In this document: positions 40,348 to 48,282 of the stretch, piece by piece
Numbering within the stretch: position 1 is the stretch's first letter
How the letters are laid out: every line of letters starts with the position of its first letter
NCBI GenBank assembly: GCA_963711705.1
Contig: CAVQFM010000011.1
Coordinates: forward strand, 1-64,000
Length of the DNA: 64,000 bases
Source: RYN-230 sp963711705
GTDB taxonomy: Bacteria > Actinomycetota > Actinomycetes > Streptosporangiales > Streptosporangiaceae
Reading direction: 5' to 3'
Translations under genes and position numbers: made by a program
Notes under the pieces: model-generated
Seen by the model: only the letters and a program-made list of their open reading frames with translations
Told to the model about the DNA's origin: nothing
Database searches by the model: none

Positions 40348-40717
40348 CAGTGCTGGCCGTTGTCGTCGGAGAATGCGGCCTGGATCGGCGAGCGGCCAGA
40401 CCCGTTGAACTTGGCCCAGGTCACGTAGATCCGGCCGAAATGATGCCGGGCCGCAGTGCTGGTGTCAACCATGATCGACTCATGGTCGGAGAACTGGCCT
40501 TTGCTGCCCTTCTGGGTACCGGTGGAGGTCTCTGTCCCCACCGGCACCGGGTGCGGCCAGGCCGCCGCCCCGTAGCTTTGGTCCTCACCCGCGTTCGGAT
40601 TGGCCTTCACGGATCAAAGGTCGTCGCCAGGAGCTGGATCGGGAACGGCGGGCTCACGTCGAAGGCCTGGCAGACCAGATCGAAGGTGTCAAACTTCGGG
40701 TTCCACGCAACCGATGG

Positions 40718-40968
40718 GTCGACCGCGGCCGGATACGGGTGCTCGGCGGCGAGCCGGTAGTCCACCGAGATGACCCGAGCGCGGTCCGCAGGCCGACCTG
40801 CGCGGCCAGGCCGGCGGCCTGGAAGGCGTCGTCCAGGACGTACACGCCGCCGTGGAAGTGCGGGACGACATGGCGGGGTTCGATTCCGGCGACGGTGATC
40901 TCGGCGGCCGGGACGCCGCCGAGTGCGGCGGCGGTCACGGTCACGTCGGCAGGCAGCGGCTGCGCCAA
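40718..40968 (-). pseudogene. Alpha/beta hydrolase (HSL-type esterase) N-terminal remnant
   Basis: One frame reads VPHFHGGVYVLDDAFQAAGL with the His-Gly-Gly oxyanion motif of HSL-family esterases; the next piece RVISVDYRLAAEHPYPAAVD is in a second frame (shift at about 40790). The nucleophile elbow and everything beyond are missing, because the sequence runs straight into the sialidase-like gene at about 40717. Deletion junction between two decayed genes. Confidence 0.6.
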
Positions 40969-41292
40969 TGTCAGCTCGCACTATCGGGGAACTGCGGCTG
41001 TCAGAGGGCTCGCCGACATCGCAGGTTTCCACACCGTCTTTACGGCGCTAATCAGGATTCGGTAGCGGTAGGTGTGCGAACCGCTGGCCACACCGGCGAT
41101 GTCAACCGGCAGGCCATCACCTCGCCTGCCGGTCGATCTACGCCTCCGAAGGCGGCTGTGAGCTGAGCGACTGCCGGCTCACCGCCGGGTTCGGCGGCTT
41201 GTTCTCCACTGATCAGGCCGGAGTGGGCTGGCTCTGCAGGCCGACGGCGCTAGCCGGCGCGAGGCCGCGCGCGTCGCGTGGTTGCCCGCCGC
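40969..41292. other. Intergenic with a 9-bp perfect hairpin
   Basis: CCGGCAGGC (41106-41114) and GCCTGCCGG (41124-41132) form a strong stem with a 9-base loop, about 160 bp beyond the YceI stop. It may act as a transcription terminator but has no T-run. No gene is seen. Confidence 0.35.
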
Positions 41293-41823
41293 TCAGGTGC
41301 GGGCTGCGCGGGCGGTGATCTCCATGTCCAGGTGGCGTCCGGCCAATCCCTTGGCCTTGGTCAGGCCGTGCGCATACCGGTCGACCCGGGTGGTGGCGCG
41401 GATCTGCAGGACGTCTTCGCTGGCGGCGGCCTCGGTGATGGTCAGCTCGGCCGGGGCGCTGGTGTCGCGAGCAGTGATCTGCCCGCGCAGCCGCCATGCG
41501 GCACCGTCTTGGACCAGCTCGGTGGACCGGAAGGTGATCTGCGGGTGGTCGTTGACGTGCAGGAGTCTGGCCGACTTGACGTCCTGGTCACGCCGCGGAT
41601 TACCGGTGGCGAAGCTGGCCGCGTCGATCACCGCCGACGCGGTCGAGGACGTGACCGGGTCGGCGATGGTGACCTGACCCGAGATCAGCCGGAAGGTGCC
41701 CTTCACTGCGGCAAGGCCGAACAAGTGCCGGGTAGCGAACTTGACCGTCGAGGCGGCCGGGTCGAGCTGGTAGGTGCCGACCGCCGGTATCTGAACGGCT
41801 GCGGCAGACGTGGTATCGGGCAT
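41293..41823 (-). CDS. YceI-family lipid-binding protein
   Basis: 176 aa from an ATG with GAGAGGA upstream. Hallmarks of the YceI lipocalin-like barrel: GTYQLDPAASTVKFATRHLF, GTFRLISGQVTIADPV, DQDVKSARLLHVNDHPQITF (the DxHLxSxxFFD-type box), then LRGQITARDTSAPAELTI. There is no signal peptide, so this member would be cytosolic; actinobacterial relatives bind polyisoprenoids or similar lipids. Intact, divergent from the MFS gene. Confidence 0.85.
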   Translation of the reverse strand: MPDTTSAAAVQIPAVGTYQLDPAASTVKFATRHLFGLAAVKGTFRLISGQVTIADPVTSSTASAVIDAASFATGNPRRDQDVKSARLLHVNDHPQITFRSTELVQDGAAWRLRGQITARDTSAPAELTITEAAASEDVLQIRATTRVDRYAHGLTKAKGLAGRHLDMEITARAART

Positions 41824-42446
41824 GACGGGTCCTCTCCGCGGCGAGGCGCGATCCGGTCTCTGGTTGTCCGCTAGCAAACTCAGTCTGTGACCGCGCGGGA
41901 TGGCAGTGGTGCTCACCGCTGGTCCTCCTTGATGCGGATCGCCCGGGAACCCAGCGTCCCCGGCAGCTAACTGGCTGATTGAATGCGCCCGAAGTTAGTG
42001 GCCATCAAGGTGAGCGGCGGTCACCTGGTCCCGGTGATTATGCGAGCCAGCAGCCGCGGCCGCCGACGCCGCGATTTCGAGGCGTCCATCATCAGCCGCG
42101 CAACAACACCAGCGCGGGCCCGTCACCAGCGATGCTGGTGTAGTCGGTCGTCCCAGCCGACAACTCGATCGTCTGTGCGCCGGTGAGCCTTATGGGTACC
42201 CCTAGATAGCCGGTGAGTGCCTGGTGCTGGTCTTCTGGGCTGCCGTTCTGATCGTGGTGCCGGTGAGGTCAGCGCCATAGCGGCCGTCAGGGTGAGCGAC
42301 GGTGATCTGGTTCTGGTGATGTGCAGTCCGGGATGAGCTTTCGGATCTCGAGCAGAGGGATCACCGGAATCCGGTGACGACCTCTCACCTTCCCGGCGGT
42401 GAGCCTGAACACGCGAGGCGACGCCTGTAACAACAGAAAAAGAAGA
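41824..42446. other. 620-bp divergent intergenic region
   Basis: No gene. Two roughly 45-bp stretches (about 41999-42043 and 42281-42325) are diverged direct repeats that share the frame pattern A-I/V-K/R-V-S-x-G-x-L-V. Otherwise promoters of yceI and the MFS exporter should lie here. Confidence 0.35.
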
Positions 42447-43961
42447 ATGGTGAGTCTCATGCCTGATGCCACTTCCATCAGCAGCGTCCGGGATCGGCGC
42501 TGGTGGATTCTCGGCGTGGTCGGGCTGGCGCAGCTGATGGTGGTGCTGGACGCCACGATCGTGAACATCGCGCTGCCCTCGGCCCAGCGTGCGCTGGGGT
42601 TCTCCAACACCGACCGGCAGTGGGTGGTGACCGCGTACGCGCTGGCCTTCGGCGGGCTGCTGCTGCTCGGCGGGCGGCTGTCGGACCTGGTCGGCCGGCG
42701 GACGATGCTGATCATCGGCCTGGTGGGCTTCGCCGCGGCCTCCGCGCTGGGCGGCGCGGCGACCAGTTTCGCGGTGCTGGTCATCGGCCGCGGACTTCAG
42801 GGGGCGTTCGGCGCGCTGCTGGCCCCGGCCGCGCTGTCCACCCTGACCGTCACGTTCACCGACCCGGCCGACCGCGGCAAGGCGTTCGGCGTCTACGGCG
42901 CGATCGCCGGGGCGGGCGGGGCGGTCGGGCTGCTGCTCGGCGGGGTGCTGACCGAGTACCTGTCCTGGCGGTGGTGCCTGTACGTCAACGTCATCCTGGC
43001 CGCGATCGCGGTTGCGGGCGCGGTGCGGCTTCTGGCCAGCCAACCCCGTGATCCGGGCGTGCGCATCGACTGGCCGGGAACGGTGCTGTCGGTGGCCGGG
43101 CTGGTGGCGGTGGTCTACGGGCTGTCCGAGGCCGCGACCAAGAGCTGGAGCGCGCCGGAGACCATCGTGCTGCTGGTGGCCGGGGTGGTTTTGCTGGCCG
43201 CGTTCGTCCTGGTCGAGCAGCGGGTCGCGCATCCGCTGCTGCCGCTGCGGATCGTGCTGAACCGGTTCCGCGGCGGCGCGTACCTGGCCATCGGGCTGGC
43301 CGCGATAGGCGTGTTCGGGATCTTCTTGTTCCTGACCTACTACGTGCAGCTGACCCTGGGCTACTCCCCGGTCAAGTCCGGGCTGGCCTTCCTGCCGATG
43401 ATCGCGGCGATCCTCGCGACCTCCACGATCTCCAGCGGGGTGCTGATGCCGCGGACCGGGCCCCGGCCCCTGATCCCGGCCGGCCTGCTCGTCATGGCCG
43501 GCGGCCTGGCCCTGCTGGCCGCGCGGCTGGGCCTGCGCACCAGCTACCTGGACTGGATCCTGCCCGGCCTGCTCGTGGTCGGGGCCGGCCTGGGCGTGGT
43601 GTTCGGCGTTGCGCTGAACACCGCGACCTACGGCACCGGCGCCGCCGACGCCGGCGTCGCCTCGGCCCTGGTCAACACCAACCAGCAGATCGGCGGCTCC
43701 ATCGGCACCGCGCTGCTGAACACCCTCGCCGCCAGCGCCCTGGCCAGCTACGTGCTGGCCCACGGCCACAGCCCGCTGGTCCTGGCCCAGGCGGCGGTGC
43801 ACAGCTACGTCGTCGCGTTCTGGGTCTCAGCCGCGATCCTGGCCGGCTCCGCGGTCGTGTGCGCGCTGGTGCTGCCGTCCGGCACGGCGGCGCCCGCCGC
43901 CGACCCAGTCGCCGTGCCCGCCGCGGTGACCAGGGAGGAGATGACCGTCCGTGATGCCTGA
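42447..43961 (+). CDS. MFS drug exporter, DHA2 (14-helix) family
   Basis: 504 aa from ATG 42447 (an alternative is 42459). It contains LAQLMVVLDATIVNIALPSA (motif D1), the loop 2-3 motif LGGRLSDLVGRRTMLIIG, GRGLQGAFGALLAPAALS and the antiporter motif GGAVGLLLGGVLTEYLSWRW, and about 14 helices, ending with a short Ala/Pro tail. Predicted H+-coupled export of drugs or metabolites. Its stop overlaps the start of the kinase-like pseudogene. Intact. Confidence 0.92.
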   Translation: MVSLMPDATSISSVRDRRWWILGVVGLAQLMVVLDATIVNIALPSAQRALGFSNTDRQWVVTAYALAFGGLLLLGGRLSDLVGRRTMLIIGLVGFAAASALGGAATSFAVLVIGRGLQGAFGALLAPAALSTLTVTFTDPADRGKAFGVYGAIAGAGGAVGLLLGGVLTEYLSWRWCLYVNVILAAIAVAGAVRLLASQPRDPGVRIDWPGTVLSVAGLVAVVYGLSEAATKSWSAPETIVLLVAGVVLLAAFVLVEQRVAHPLLPLRIVLNRFRGGAYLAIGLAAIGVFGIFLFLTYYVQLTLGYSPVKSGLAFLPMIAAILATSTISSGVLMPRTGPRPLIPAGLLVMAGGLALLAARLGLRTSYLDWILPGLLVVGAGLGVVFGVALNTATYGTGAADAGVASALVNTNQQIGGSIGTALLNTLAASALASYVLAHGHSPLVLAQAAVHSYVVAFWVSAAILAGSAVVCALVLPSGTAAPAADPVAVPAAVTREEMTVRDA

Positions 43962-44500
43962 GCCCGCCCCCGCCCCGCCCCGCCCCGATGTGCGGCTGAT
44001 CACCGTGTCGGCATCCTACGGCGCCGGCGGCAGCGTCGTCGCCCCGGCCCTGGCCGGCCGGGCCCACCCAGTCGCCGCCGTCCACCCACCACCAGGACGA
44101 GCACCTGCGCACCCGCGGCGAAGCCGGGATCCACCGCCTGCTCGCCGCCGCCGGCGGCGGCGTGATCCTGGGCCGGGCCGCGGCGGTCGTGCTCGGCAAG
44201 GACCGCGGCTTCCACGTCCGCCTCGACGGCCCGGCCGACCGCCGCGCGGCCCAGGGCGCCGCGGTCGAAGGCATCAGCCAGGACCAGGCCCGACAGCGGC
44301 TGCGCGCGGCCGACAAGGCCCGCACCGCCTACGTCCGCCGCCTGTATCGCTGCGACCCAGCCGACGCGTCCCTATACCACCTGGTGATCGACTCCACCGC
44401 GATACCGCTGGATACCGTCACCGAGCTCATCCTCACCGCCGCCCGCGCCCACGAGGCATCCGTCCCCGAGCAGGGCGAGACTCACTCTGCACGATGGTGA
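43954..44500 (+). pseudogene. Cytidylate-kinase-like protein, internally deleted
   Basis: N-terminus: VRLITVSASYGAGGSVVAPAL, the P-loop of the cytidylate-kinase-like family. In another frame follow GGGVILGRAAAVVLGKDRGF, LDGPADRRAAQG and DASLYHLVIDSTAIPLDTVT to the stop. Between them about 50 residues of the normal protein are lost and the frame changes (44060-44110). Its ATG lies inside the end of the MFS gene, so it was co-transcribed with it. Confidence 0.65.
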
Positions 44501-44945
44501 CCGCCACCGGTGAGTGGGGGCCAGGGTGACCGCGACCGAGCCGATCATGCCCCATCCTGGCGCCCGGTTATGCCATCGGCCCGTCGCGGCCGCTGCCGGG
44601 TAGCGCTTGGCGGAGCTGGCGGCGGGAGGTGATCTCGAGCAAGCAATGGCCTCTGAGGCAATTTCCAGCCAGCTGAGGCGGCTGACGCAGAATTGGACCA
44701 TCTGCGTGCAGGCGCGAGAGCCGCCGGCGCGGAAGTCAGCCGCACGGATTCGGCGATCCGCGCGGCGCTGGTCCAGGAGCCGAATCACATTCTGTAACTA
44801 GCGCTGGTCAACGTCACCGCGCAAGTATCCGCCGTTATGCGCGGACGGTATGGTCAGGATTCGCTGGATGTGCGGCGTGCAGATGAGCCTGTTATGTATC
44901 CCGGCTGAGCATTGTGACTGGGGGACAAGATCGCGGCTTCTTTGT
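44501..44945. other. Intergenic, nothing recognised
   Basis: About 445 bp between the kinase-like pseudogene and the convergent DUF4242 gene; no supported gene or clear terminator. Confidence 0.35.
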
Positions 44946-45191
44946 TCAGGTGAGGCTATTCACTTGGTGGACGTCGCCGCAGGAGACTCCCAGTGTGGCG
45001 TGGTGCTGGCGGATTGCTTCCTCGTCCGGACCTTCATGCAGGCAATACGCTTTCCCTTCAGGATTGTGGTACAGCTCGATCTGGCGTACGCCGAATTGGT
45101 CGGCCTTCGCGTTGCGGTGTTCTCGGCGATCTGCGCGATGGCCTCGGCGGGGCAGCATCAGGTCCTCGTGAAAGTCCATGAATCGTGACAT
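44946..45191 (-). CDS. DUF4242 (SCO4226-like nickel-binding fold) protein with an out-of-frame segment
   Basis: 81 aa from ATG 45191, with CAGGAGC upstream. MSRFMDFHEDLMLP and ADQFGVRQIELYHNPEGKAY, then CLHEGPDEEAIRQHHATLGV match the DUF4242 family. Residues about 15-25 read RRGHRADRREH, but the +1 frame of the same DNA encodes AEAIAQIAENT, the expected helix. So an extra base after CTGCCC and a missing base about 30 bases later cancel each other. The frame is open, but one helix is scrambled. Confidence 0.7.
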   Translation of the reverse strand: MSRFMDFHEDLMLPRRGHRADRREHRNAKADQFGVRQIELYHNPEGKAYCLHEGPDEEAIRQHHATLGVSCGDVHQVNSLT

Positions 45192-45263
45192 GTCATGCTC
45201 CTGTTGCCTGATGAATTGATGCATTGCCTGCTGGCCGGGGAGTGATGCCGCCCGGCCGGGTCG

Positions 45264-45791
45264 TCAATCCGTCCCAGGTGGCAGCCGCGGGCGTGAGCCC
45301 GGCCCTGGGCTGGCCGCAGCGGCTGATCCAGCAGCCGGACTGCCCGGTCTGGGTGGGTCCTGGTGCACGTGCGGCTGGGTTGGGGTGAGGCAGCCGCGAC
45401 GCTGGGCCGGCGTGTGCTGCAGCAGTGAGTGGGTTACTGAGTCCAGCAAGAGGTGGCCGGATCGGAAGTAGGCTGCGGTGGGCCGGACGCGCTGGCAAGG
45501 GATAAGTTCGAAGGTGGTCTTTGAGGGCCACGGGGACCAGCGGTCGATGTCCAGCCTCATGCGAAGCAGCGGGCGCAGCGGTCCCCGGGCCAGGCCAACC
45601 TCGATCCGGCAGGTACAGCAGTCGCGACCGTGCTCGATCGGCCAGCGCAACCGGCTTTGGCCGATGCGCTGTTCGCCGTCTTGTCCCGTCCGCTGCCAGT
45701 CCTCCAGTGCGGCCACGCATGTCTCGAACGGGATGTCAATGATCCGCCGGAACGACAGCCAGCTCACAGCCGAGCACATGCCCGCGCTCAT
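45264..45791 (-). CDS. Conserved hypothetical protein
   Basis: 175 aa from ATG 45791, overlapping the previous stop (ATGA). The first 130 residues look like a folded domain (SFRRIIDIPFETCVAALEDW, CTCRIEVGLARGPLRPLLRM, YFRSGHLLLDSVTHSLL); the last 40 are Pro/Gly/Ala-rich and may be read-through in a shifted frame. The beginning weakly resembles SRPBCC-type proteins that start RxIDIPFxxC. Coupled to the small secreted-type gene upstream. Confidence 0.5.
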   Translation of the reverse strand: MSAGMCSAVSWLSFRRIIDIPFETCVAALEDWQRTGQDGEQRIGQSRLRWPIEHGRDCCTCRIEVGLARGPLRPLLRMRLDIDRWSPWPSKTTFELIPCQRVRPTAAYFRSGHLLLDSVTHSLLQHTPAQRRGCLTPTQPHVHQDPPRPGSPAAGSAAAASPGPGSRPRLPPGTD

Positions 45792-45910
45792 GCTGGCCCC
45801 ACCGCCCGGCAGGCCAGTGCGGCGGGTGCAGCGGCGCCGGCCGCCAGCAGCACGCTGGCCAGGGCCGCCAGGTTCCCGGGCGGGCGGCGGATCCGCGGGA
45901 TGCGGCTCAT
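45788..45910 (-). CDS. Very short signal-peptide-like protein, truncated paralogue of the next gene
   Basis: 40 aa: MSRIPRIRRPPGNLAALASV, then LLAAGAAAPAALACRAVGPA and stop. The hydrophobic leader followed by Ala-rich PAALA resembles the N-terminus of the 96-aa protein at 46079-46369, but the C-terminal anchor is missing. Probably a duplicate that has lost its body. Confidence 0.4.
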   Translation of the reverse strand: MSRIPRIRRPPGNLAALASVLLAAGAAAPAALACRAVGPA

Positions 45911-46078
45911 GACGGGCTCATGCGCCCGGGCGGGCAGGTTCACGTCCGTGCGGAAGTTCATCGAGCTTGCCGTGTCGTGCTCGGGTTGGTTGATGTACTG
46001 AGGCCGTGCGGGGCCAGGCGGGGACGGTGCTGCCGAGGCATGGCCGGCTGGCGGCATCGGGTTGCTTGCGTGCATGGT

Positions 46079-46369
46079 TCAGGCAGCCGCGGTGATCGTC
46101 TTGCGGCGGCTGGCTCGCGCCCGGTCTGCCAGCACCGCCGCCGTGGCTGCGAGCAGGGCGGCCCCGACGGCGATCAGGGTGATCTGCCAGCCAGGCATCC
46201 CGCCCACGACCACGGTGTGGAAATGGGCCGGGAGCGGCGGGTGCTTGTTCCAGCCCGGCGGCACCGGCCGCGGGCCTGAGGCAAGGGCCGCTGGCGCGGC
46301 CGCGGCGAACGCCAGCACGGCACCAGCCAGCCCGGCCAGGACTTCAGCCACACGGCGGATGGGGTTCAT
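46079..46369 (-). CDS. Small exported membrane-anchored protein
   Basis: 96 aa from an ATG with AAGGAG. Signal-like N-terminus (VAEVLAGLAGAVLAFAAAAP), a short extracellular Pro/His-rich part (GWNKHPPLPAHFHTVVVGGM), a C-terminal membrane span (ITLIAVGAALLAATAAVL) and a basic tail. Divergent from a LuxR regulator gene with a perfect palindrome between. Function unknown. Confidence 0.65.
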   Translation of the reverse strand: MNPIRRVAEVLAGLAGAVLAFAAAAPAALASGPRPVPPGWNKHPPLPAHFHTVVVGGMPGWQITLIAVGAALLAATAAVLADRARASRRKTITAAA

Positions 46370-46473
46370 GGCGATCTCCTTTGGCTCAGAGCGCGATCTA
46401 TCAACTGCGAGTGTGGGCAGGCCTTCGGCGCGTCCGCTATCCGACGTTCTGCGGATGCCCTCACCAGTGACAC

Positions 46474-46488
46474 CTGACGTAACGTCAG
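46474..46488. promoter_or_regulatory. Palindromic operator CTGACGT-A-ACGTCAG
   Basis: Perfect 15-bp inverted repeat with a single central base, 27 bases upstream of the LuxR ATG and about 105 bases from the divergent small-protein start. Suits a dimeric regulator, perhaps the adjacent LuxR protein. Confidence 0.6.
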
Positions 46489-46515
46489 ACCCGTAGGGGA
46501 GGAGAGGGGACCGCG

Positions 46516-47289
46516 ATGAGGGCTCCAGTGACTGCCAGCGAACCGGATCTGCGCACCCTGGCCGCGATCCTCGGTGAGGACCGTCCCGATCTGCCCGAAG
46601 AAGGGCTGCCGGAATCGCTGCTGACTGACCTGATCGGCCAGATCCGCTGTGACGAAGTGTGTTTCGTCGGCATGGACAGCGGCCAGCGGGCGCAGTGGTT
46701 CGGGCAGGAAGTCCCGTTCACCGATACACCTGGGTGGGAAGACCTGGAACGGGTGCACTGGCAGCAGTACTGGGACTGCCTGCCCTGCAGCTACCCTGAC
46801 CGGACCGGCGACCTGCGCAGTATCGTGAAGATCGCGGACTTCTACACGGCCCGGCAATTCCATTCCACCGGCATGTACTGCGACTACTACCGGCCGCTGG
46901 GGATTGAGCACGAGCTGCAGCTGTGCCTGCCCGGGGGATCACCGCGGACCATCGGGCCGGGCCGGACCGTGCGGCTGTTCTTTTTCCGCGGCCCCGGCCC
47001 GGATTTCTCCGAGCGCGACCGGGCGGTGCTCACGCTGCTGCGCCCGCACTTGGAACAGGCCTACCTGGACGCCGAACGCCGCCGCCACCCCGCCCGCCGG
47101 CTCACCCCCCGTCAGACCGGCCTGCTGCACCTGGTGGCGGCTGGGCACACCAACGCCCAGATCGCCCGGCGGCTCGGCCTGTCCGAGGGAACTGTGCGCA
47201 CCCACCTGGAGAACATCTACGAAAGGCTGCAGGTCTCCAGCCGCACCGCCGCCGTCACCCGCGCGTTCGCGGACCTGGCAGCCATCTAA
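46516..47289 (+). CDS. LuxR-family regulator with unassigned N-terminal sensor
   Basis: 257 aa from an ATG with GGAGAGGGG upstream. The C-terminal helix-turn-helix is typical (LTPRQTGLLHLVAAGHTNAQ, then IARRLGLSEGTVRTHLENIYERLQ). The first 170 residues (DLIGQIRCDEVCFVGMDSGQ, GIEHELQLCLPGG, RTVRLFFFRGPGPDFSERDR) look like a GAF-type sensor fold and are shared by actinobacterial LuxR proteins of unknown ligand. No response-regulator receiver is present. Intact. Confidence 0.85.
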   Translation: MRAPVTASEPDLRTLAAILGEDRPDLPEEGLPESLLTDLIGQIRCDEVCFVGMDSGQRAQWFGQEVPFTDTPGWEDLERVHWQQYWDCLPCSYPDRTGDLRSIVKIADFYTARQFHSTGMYCDYYRPLGIEHELQLCLPGGSPRTIGPGRTVRLFFFRGPGPDFSERDRAVLTLLRPHLEQAYLDAERRRHPARRLTPRQTGLLHLVAAGHTNAQIARRLGLSEGTVRTHLENIYERLQVSSRTAAVTRAFADLAAI

Positions 47290-47824
47290 CACACCCTCAG
47301 CAGGCCCACCAGGCTCCACGCGAACAGGCAGGCCGAAGGTCAACCAGCGCCGACACGGCCGCCCTTGATCCTTCGCGCAACAAGCAAAACCAATCGTCCC
47401 TGTGCCTCCGCGAAAAGCACATCGCCGGGTCCTCGAATACCACGGGCCCGCGGCCGGGAGCCGCCGCCATGTCTTCACCGGCAGCCACCCAGCGGGTCGA
47501 TGCCACTCCCGTGAACAGAACTGGCGAATCTGCAGGTACGCAGGTAGCCAAACGGCCCAGTCATGCCCGCTCGTAATTGGCGTTATGCGGCTATGAAAGG
47601 AATATGCGATCTCGGTCCTAGGGTCACGCTCAGTGATATCAGCGGCAGGCCTCACCCATCTGCCCTGCATAGGCAGGCGATCGGGCGTCAGCGTCGCCCT
47701 CCTCTCCCGTCCCGAGTCCGGTTCGGTGCGGGCCGAAACTGCCCGAAGATCCTCGATTGGCTCTTCTTTAACCTGAGCCAATAAGCCTCGCTAAATTCAG
47801 AGAGGCCGCTGACCTGCATAAACC
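47290..47824. other. Gene-free stretch before the AICE boundary
   Basis: About 535 bp with no supported gene on either strand. It ends at the displaced tRNA-Val end at 47825. Confidence 0.4.
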
Positions 47825-47869
47825 GGTGGGCGCAGGTGGGTTCGAACCACCGGCCCCTCGCTTGTAAGG
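47825..47869 (-). repeat. Displaced tRNA-Val 3' end (attL of the AICE)
   Basis: 45 bp identical, base for base, to the corresponding part of the repeat at 10958 and matching 39 of 45 bases of the live tRNA-Val 3' end. All six differences lie in or next to the T stem and mostly swap paired bases (GGTGG/CCACC against ACTGG/CCAGT). Identity stops just 5' of the anticodon, where tyrosine integrases of this type cross over. The CCA reads CCG here. Confidence 0.78.
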
Positions 47870-48282
47870 TACATCCACATTGTCGGAATTGGTCTGCTAG
47901 CTGGACTTCTCCGGTTGGGCTTGTCCATGCCGACCGGGTCGTGTCGGCAGTCGTTGTGGTCAGACTTGGTGGTCAAGCCGCTGAGGACTCGGCGATCACC
48001 GCTCGGGCGGCGGCAGGCTGGGAGTGGTCGGTGTGTTAACCTGCTGGTTGTCCGGTCGGGTGCATGCCCTGGCAAGGTCTCTCTCCGGAGTCCCCATGGG
48101 ACGGCTGCGGGCCGAGCACGTTGGTGTCGGCCTCGGCTGTCAGCAAGCTGCGACATGCGCCCGCCGGTGCTATGGACTCTGTCCCGCCGGTCAATGCATC
48201 TGGTCAACGAGCGGAACGTGTCATACCTGCATGGTGACATGCGCGCCTGTCCTGCCACGCGGGTTATCAAGGCGCTGACAAG
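47870..48282. other. AICE left end, non-coding
   Basis: No supported gene. It contains a candidate integrase arm site at 47955-47976. Short GC-rich repeats are present but nothing else is assignable. Confidence 0.45.
47955..47976. repeat. Candidate integrase arm-type site, left end
   Basis: 22-bp motif made of two GTGGTCA units (GTGGTCA-gact-TGGTGGTCAA), matching the motif at 59827-59848 in 20 of 22 bases and in the same orientation. It lies 86 bp inside the displaced tRNA end. Confidence 0.6.

Larger units (their letters stand above)
38726..40717 (-). pseudogene. BNR/sialidase-like beta-propeller gene, interrupted by an IS and frameshifts
   Basis: Pieces in order on the minus strand: SVAWNPKFDTFDLVCQAFDV (ends 40610), NAGEDQSYGAAAWPHPVPVG to AAFSDDNGQH (40610-40350), then after the IS WTGPVAVSDNSHQFDQDARV, a shifted stretch AMGF...ASATVAP and LPPNSNYRVFTDVTW, and a last frame HLVVAYTDQRSGASNVWATR to the end at 38726. 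The pattern resembles secreted exo-sialidase/BNR-repeat proteins. Damage includes the IS, a shift at about 40609 and at least two at about 39180-39260. The 5' end is joined directly to hydrolase debris. Confidence 0.7.

Noticed and set aside
42123..43802. 559-codon open frame opposite the MFS exporter
   Set aside because: Gln/Arg/His-rich, no motifs, antisense to a complete 14-helix transporter.
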